A stretch of 7,251 nucleotides of DNA from JABIRQ01 sp963583595. GTDB taxonomy: Bacteria > Pseudomonadota > Alphaproteobacteria > CADEGL01. Where the stretch lies: contig CAUZWC010000158.1 in the NCBI GenBank assembly GCA_963583595.1, positions 1 to 7,251 of the forward strand, given 5' to 3'. Shown one piece after another: positions 4,759 through 7,251 of the stretch. The notes beneath the pieces were generated by a model. It worked only from the letters and a program-made list of their open reading frames with translations, ran no database searches and had not been told where the DNA came from. The stretch's first letter is position 1; each line of letters starts with the position of its first letter. The position numbers and the translations under genes are program-made.

Positions 4759-5775
4759 TCAATGCGCCCGCTCGATACAGAAGTCGATCACCTCGACCAG
4801 CGCCGACTTGGCTTCCGATGCGGGGAAGATTCCCAGGGCGTCGCGGGCCACCGCGCCATAGTGCCGGGCGCGCTCCACCGCGTCGTCCAGGGCGCGGTGC
4901 TGGGCCATTAGTTCGATGGCGTGTTCGAGGTCGCCCTCGCGCTGCTCCATATCCTCCAGGGTGCGGCGCCAGAAGGTGCGCTCGGCTTCCGAACCGCGCC
5001 GGAAGGCGAGGATCACGGGCAGGGTGATCTTGCCGTCCTGGAAGTCGTCGCCGATTGTCTTGCCGAGTTCCGCCTGGGCTGCCGAGTAATCCAGCATGTC
5101 ATCGATCAGCTGGAAGGCGATGCCGAGATTGAGGCCATAGCTTTCCAGGGCCTGCTCTTCGGCCTTGGGGCGCTCGGCCACGACCGCGCCGATCCGGCAG
5201 GCCGCGGCGAACAGCGCCGCGGTCTTGCACTGGATGACGTCGAGATAGGCCTGCTCGCCGGTTTCCGTGTCGTTGGCCGTGACCAATTGAGCGACCTCGC
5301 CTTCGGCGATGATCGAACTCGCGCGGCTCAGGATGGCGAGCACTTCGAGAGAGCCGTCCTCGACCATGAGCTGGAAGGCGCGGCTGAACAGGAAATCGCC
5401 GACCAGCACGCTAGATTTGTTGCCCCATAAGGAATTGGCCGTGGCCATGCCGCGCCGCAGGTCGCTTTCGTCGACCACGTCGTCATGCAGCAGGGTGGCG
5501 GTATGGATGAACTCGACGCAGGCCGCGAGCGGCACATGGCGCTGGCCTTTATGGCCGCAGAGTCGGGCCGAGGCGATGGTCAGCAGCGGGCGAAGACGCT
5601 TGCCCCCGGCCGCGACGATATGGCCGGCGAGCTGCGGGATCAGCACCACATTGCTCTGCATATGATGGATGATGACCTCGTTGACCCGGATTAGATCATC
5701 GGCGGCGAGCTGGTTGAGGCGGTCGATCGACGGACGATTCCGGCCCTCGCGATCGACATGGACAACGACGGCCAC
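4759..5775 (-). CDS. ispB: Long-chain (octa-/decaprenyl-type) polyprenyl diphosphate synthase
   Basis: This 338-residue trans-prenyltransferase condenses isopentenyl diphosphate units onto an allylic starter, making the side chain of ubiquinone or menaquinone. All family landmarks are present. GGKRLRP is at 57-63. The first Asp-rich motif LLHDDVVDESDLRRG has D98, D99 and D102, with R107/R108. QCKTA holds K184. The second Asp-rich motif is FQLIDDMLDY, with D225, D226 and D229, followed by GKTIGDDFQDGK. Length and motifs match IspB/DdsA enzymes rather than the shorter farnesyl/geranylgeranyl synthases. Chain length cannot be read directly; in an alphaproteobacterium C50 for ubiquinone-10 is most likely. 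The start is GTG at 5773-5775, with AAAGGGA five bases upstream. It is divergent from the DUF2007 gene, and the symbol is by homology. Confidence 0.95.
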   Translation of the reverse strand: MAVVVHVDREGRNRPSIDRLNQLAADDLIRVNEVIIHHMQSNVVLIPQLAGHIVAAGGKRLRPLLTIASARLCGHKGQRHVPLAACVEFIHTATLLHDDVVDESDLRRGMATANSLWGNKSSVLVGDFLFSRAFQLMVEDGSLEVLAILSRASSIIAEGEVAQLVTANDTETGEQAYLDVIQCKTAALFAAACRIGAVVAERPKAEEQALESYGLNLGIAFQLIDDMLDYSAAQAELGKTIGDDFQDGKITLPVILAFRRGSEAERTFWRRTLEDMEQREGDLEHAIELMAQHRALDDAVERARHYGAVARDALGIFPASEAKSALVEVIDFCIERAH

Positions 5776-5817
5776 GGTATTCCCTTTCGGACTGAACTTG
5801 ACGCGTCTGCGCAGAGA

Positions 5818-5845
5818 AGGATAAGGCCCCTTGATGGACGGTCAA
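5818..5845 (-). promoter_or_regulatory. Promoter of the polyprenyl diphosphate synthase gene
   Basis: On the minus strand TTGACC (5845-5840) and TATCCT (5823-5818) are separated by 16 bases, about 40 bases before the GTG start. On the plus strand TTGACG (5798-5803) and GATAAG (5820-5825), 16 bases apart, could drive the divergent DUF2007 gene. Its -10 would overlap this one, so the two promoters may compete. Confidence 0.5.
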
Positions 5846-5903
5846 GGTACATCACCATGAATGTCGGTTTCCATAAGGCCGCGCGCGGTCCTCGGGGCTG
5901 CCG

Positions 5904-6125
5904 ATGCGCGAATTGATCCGCTCCAACGATCCGGTCTTCCTGTCCTGGATCGTCGCCATGCTGGCGGGCGAGGGGATCGAAGCCATCGTTCTGGATGGCC
6001 ATACCAGCGTGCTCGAAGGCAGCATCGGCGCAATTCCGCGCCGCGTCATGATCGTGACGGAGGATTTCGTCCGGTCCCGGCGCCTGCTCGAGGATGCCGG
6101 CGAATTGCCGCCCGAACGGGGTTAG
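5904..6125 (+). CDS. DUF2007 family small protein (putative signal-transducing protein family)
   Basis: This 73-residue cytoplasmic protein begins MRELIRSNDPVFLSWIVAML and continues with GEGIEAIVLDGHTSVLEG and RRVMIVTEDFVRSRRLLEDA. The pattern of a first strand, a helix placing LSW, a second strand with an exposed D, and a closing strand and helix is the PII-like ferredoxin fold of DUF2007, whose function is not established. Length is normal for the family. The ATG has only a weak GGGG about 7-10 bases upstream. In relatives the gene commonly sits between a polyprenyl synthase and a TrmN6-like methyltransferase, as here, though here a minus-strand gene separates it from the methyltransferase. 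The regulatory link is unproven. Confidence 0.85.
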   Translation: MRELIRSNDPVFLSWIVAMLAGEGIEAIVLDGHTSVLEGSIGAIPRRVMIVTEDFVRSRRLLEDAGELPPERG

Positions 6126-6161
6126 GGTCTCGACGGGGGCTGGGCAGGGTTGGCGAAGGGC

Positions 6162-6623
6162 CTATTCGTCAGCCTTCTTGTCCTCGGCCTCTCCAGACTC
6201 CGTCTCGCCGTCTTTCGCGCCATCCGGCTTCACGCGCGCCAGACAGGCTTGGTAGATCGCCCGAAAATTCTTGACGGGATTCTGGTTCTCCCAGAGATCG
6301 TGGTCGTCCTTGATATATTCGAACAGCAGCTTGCGGATCTCGTTCAGCCCTATTTCCCGGGTGCAGACGTAGAACCACCCCATATTTTCTTCCGGCGCAC
6401 CGAAGGCCGGCGCCAGCAGCATCCCTTCGATCAGGCCGGAGACATAGGCTTTCTTCGTGAGCCCATCCATGTCCATGTATTGCACACCCGCGACATAGCC
6501 GCCTTGGATGCGCACGGGGGCCTTTTCGGCATCTTCGGCGGCCTGGAGCGCGGTCGACGCGGCGAAGGACGCAACGATGGTCAGAACTGTCAGGAATGCG
6601 GCTGCAGGACGGAATTGTCGCAC
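6162..6623 (-). CDS. Hypothetical secreted protein, Rap1a/Tai-like domain possible
   Basis: This 153-residue protein has a clear signal peptide: RQFR, a hydrophobic stretch to about residue 25, and a likely signal peptidase I site after ALQAA (residue 29). The mature core, about residues 57-130, contains AYVSGLIEGMLL, then FYVCTREIGLNEIRKLLFEY and NFRAIYQACLARV. It has two cysteines (C87, C127) that could form one disulfide. The order of helix with G-x-x-x-G, Cys-rich turn, helix, and final helix with Cys recalls the Rap1a/Tai immunity-protein fold, but the match is loose and I would not assign immunity. The tail from about 132 (DGAKDGETESGEAEDKKADE) is charged and probably disordered. The start is GTG at 6621-6623 with a strong GGAGG six bases upstream. 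It is divergent from the methyltransferase gene. Confidence 0.8.
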   Translation of the reverse strand: MRQFRPAAAFLTVLTIVASFAASTALQAAEDAEKAPVRIQGGYVAGVQYMDMDGLTKKAYVSGLIEGMLLAPAFGAPEENMGWFYVCTREIGLNEIRKLLFEYIKDDHDLWENQNPVKNFRAIYQACLARVKPDGAKDGETESGEAEDKKADE

Positions 6624-6700
6624 GCTTTACCTCCGGGTTGGGGCGGGCGAAAGTTAAGACAGAGGTGCAGCGTTCGGACAATAGGCACCTAGGGGAAGCG

Positions 6701-7251
6701 ATGCGACAGGAAGCGATCGTCCGGCAGCGAGAGGAGCCGCTCACGACCACGCGGAACGCCTTGCTCGACGGCCGGATCGTGCTGCATCAGCCGCGGCGCG
6801 GCGCGCGCGCGACGGGCGAGCCGGTCTTTCTGGCCGCGGCTCTTCGGGCCCTGCCGGGGCAGACCGTGCTCGATGCCGGCGCCGGCACGGGCGCCGCGTC
6901 CCTGTGTCTCGCCCACAGATTGCCTGGGCTCAACGTGACCGCCTTGGAGGTGCAGGCCCCCCTAGCGGAACTGGCGCAGCGCAATGCGGTCGAAAACGGG
7001 CGGGCCGAGGAGGTCGGCGTGGTGATCGGGGACCTCGCCACGCCGCCCGACGAGGTCCGGCATATAGATTTCGACCATGTCATGACCAATCCGCCCTTCT
7101 TCCTCGCCGGGCGGGGGCGCCCGTCGCCGGACGAGAGCCGGTCCCTCGCGCGGAGCGAGGCGGCCCTGGACCTCACAGCCTGGATACGCGCCTGCCTGGC
7201 GCGGCTGAAGCCCGGCGGCACCTTCACCGCGATCCACCGGGCCGAGCGGCT
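6701..7251 (+). CDS. TrmN6-like tRNA1(Val) adenine-37 N6-methyltransferase (partial, 3' end outside window)
   Basis: The open frame from ATG 6701 to the window edge gives 183 residues of an SAM-dependent N6-adenine methyltransferase. LLDGRIVLHQPRRGARATG and EPVFLAAALRALPG form the family N-terminus. VLDAGAGTG at 56-64 is SAM motif I. ALEVQAPLAELAQRNAVENG at 81-100 is the acidic-loop and helix region. MTNPPFF at 128-134 contains the catalytic NPPF (family NPPY/F), and RLKPGGTF at 168-175 is the late strand. The family methylates A37 of tRNA1(Val); related enzymes modify other nucleic acids or protein N5-glutamine. Compared with relatives, the usual GYRAGxDxVLLAA segment reads GARATGEPVFLAA, with E for the common D. 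AGGGGA lies five bases before the ATG. The C-terminus is not seen. Confidence 0.9.
   Translation, partial: MRQEAIVRQREEPLTTTRNALLDGRIVLHQPRRGARATGEPVFLAAALRALPGQTVLDAGAGTGAASLCLAHRLPGLNVTALEVQAPLAELAQRNAVENGRAEEVGVVIGDLATPPDEVRHIDFDHVMTNPPFFLAGRGRPSPDESRSLARSEAALDLTAWIRACLARLKPGGTFTAIHRAER

Noticed and set aside
4499..5027. Plus-strand ORFs crossing the tRNA-Pro gene (with VGVRGFEPPAP)
   Set aside because: They read the antisense of the tRNA and of the polyprenyl synthase, a familiar spurious translation of tRNA genes.
6150..6692. 180-codon plus-strand ORF
   Set aside because: Shadow of the secreted protein gene, which has a signal peptide and a strong GGAGG box on the minus strand.

Overview
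The window looks like chromosomal DNA of a high-GC alphaproteobacterium. This is inferred from three things: strongly GC-biased third codon positions, a block made of a long-chain polyprenyl diphosphate synthase divergent from a DUF2007 protein and a TrmN6-type methyltransferase (an order I associate with Rhodospirillales and relatives), and the general protein character. No rRNA or mobile-element gene is present, so the genus cannot be named.

Layout. Left part (about 1-1380, plus strand): a complete TauD/TfdA-type Fe(II)/2-oxoglutarate dioxygenase, then only the first ~75 codons of an amidohydrolase-2 family enzyme. That gene stops abruptly at about 1372-1380, where the tail of a minus-strand gene begins. 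Minus-strand pair (1372-2427): a PqiA-domain inner-membrane protein followed 9 nt later by a DUF4112 membrane protein, a probable two-gene operon. Patchy part (about 2430-4610): an AT-richer stretch, a degraded-looking small zinc-ribbon/one-helix gene, a convergent 42-codon minus-strand ORF that looks like a RiPP/bacteriocin precursor peptide, several strong palindromes, and a Sel1-repeat secreted protein whose signal peptide and body are in different frames. Right part (4612-7251): tRNA-Pro(CGG) with its own promoter, the polyprenyl diphosphate synthase, DUF2007, a small secreted protein on the opposite strand, and the start of a TrmN6-like methyltransferase that runs off the window.

The right part is ordinary housekeeping: tRNA supply, the quinone side chain and tRNA modification. 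The middle, bounded by the broken amidohydrolase and by the tRNA-Pro gene, holds one truncated gene, two apparent frameshifts and non-coding stretches. That fits an accessory or decaying region, although single-base sequence errors or an assembly join could produce the same picture. The most interesting item is the candidate precursor peptide at 2998-3126 (minus). It has a good ribosome binding site, an acidic ELTDEALD leader ending in G-A-G, and a short aromatic core with one Cys, but no modification or export gene is visible in the window.
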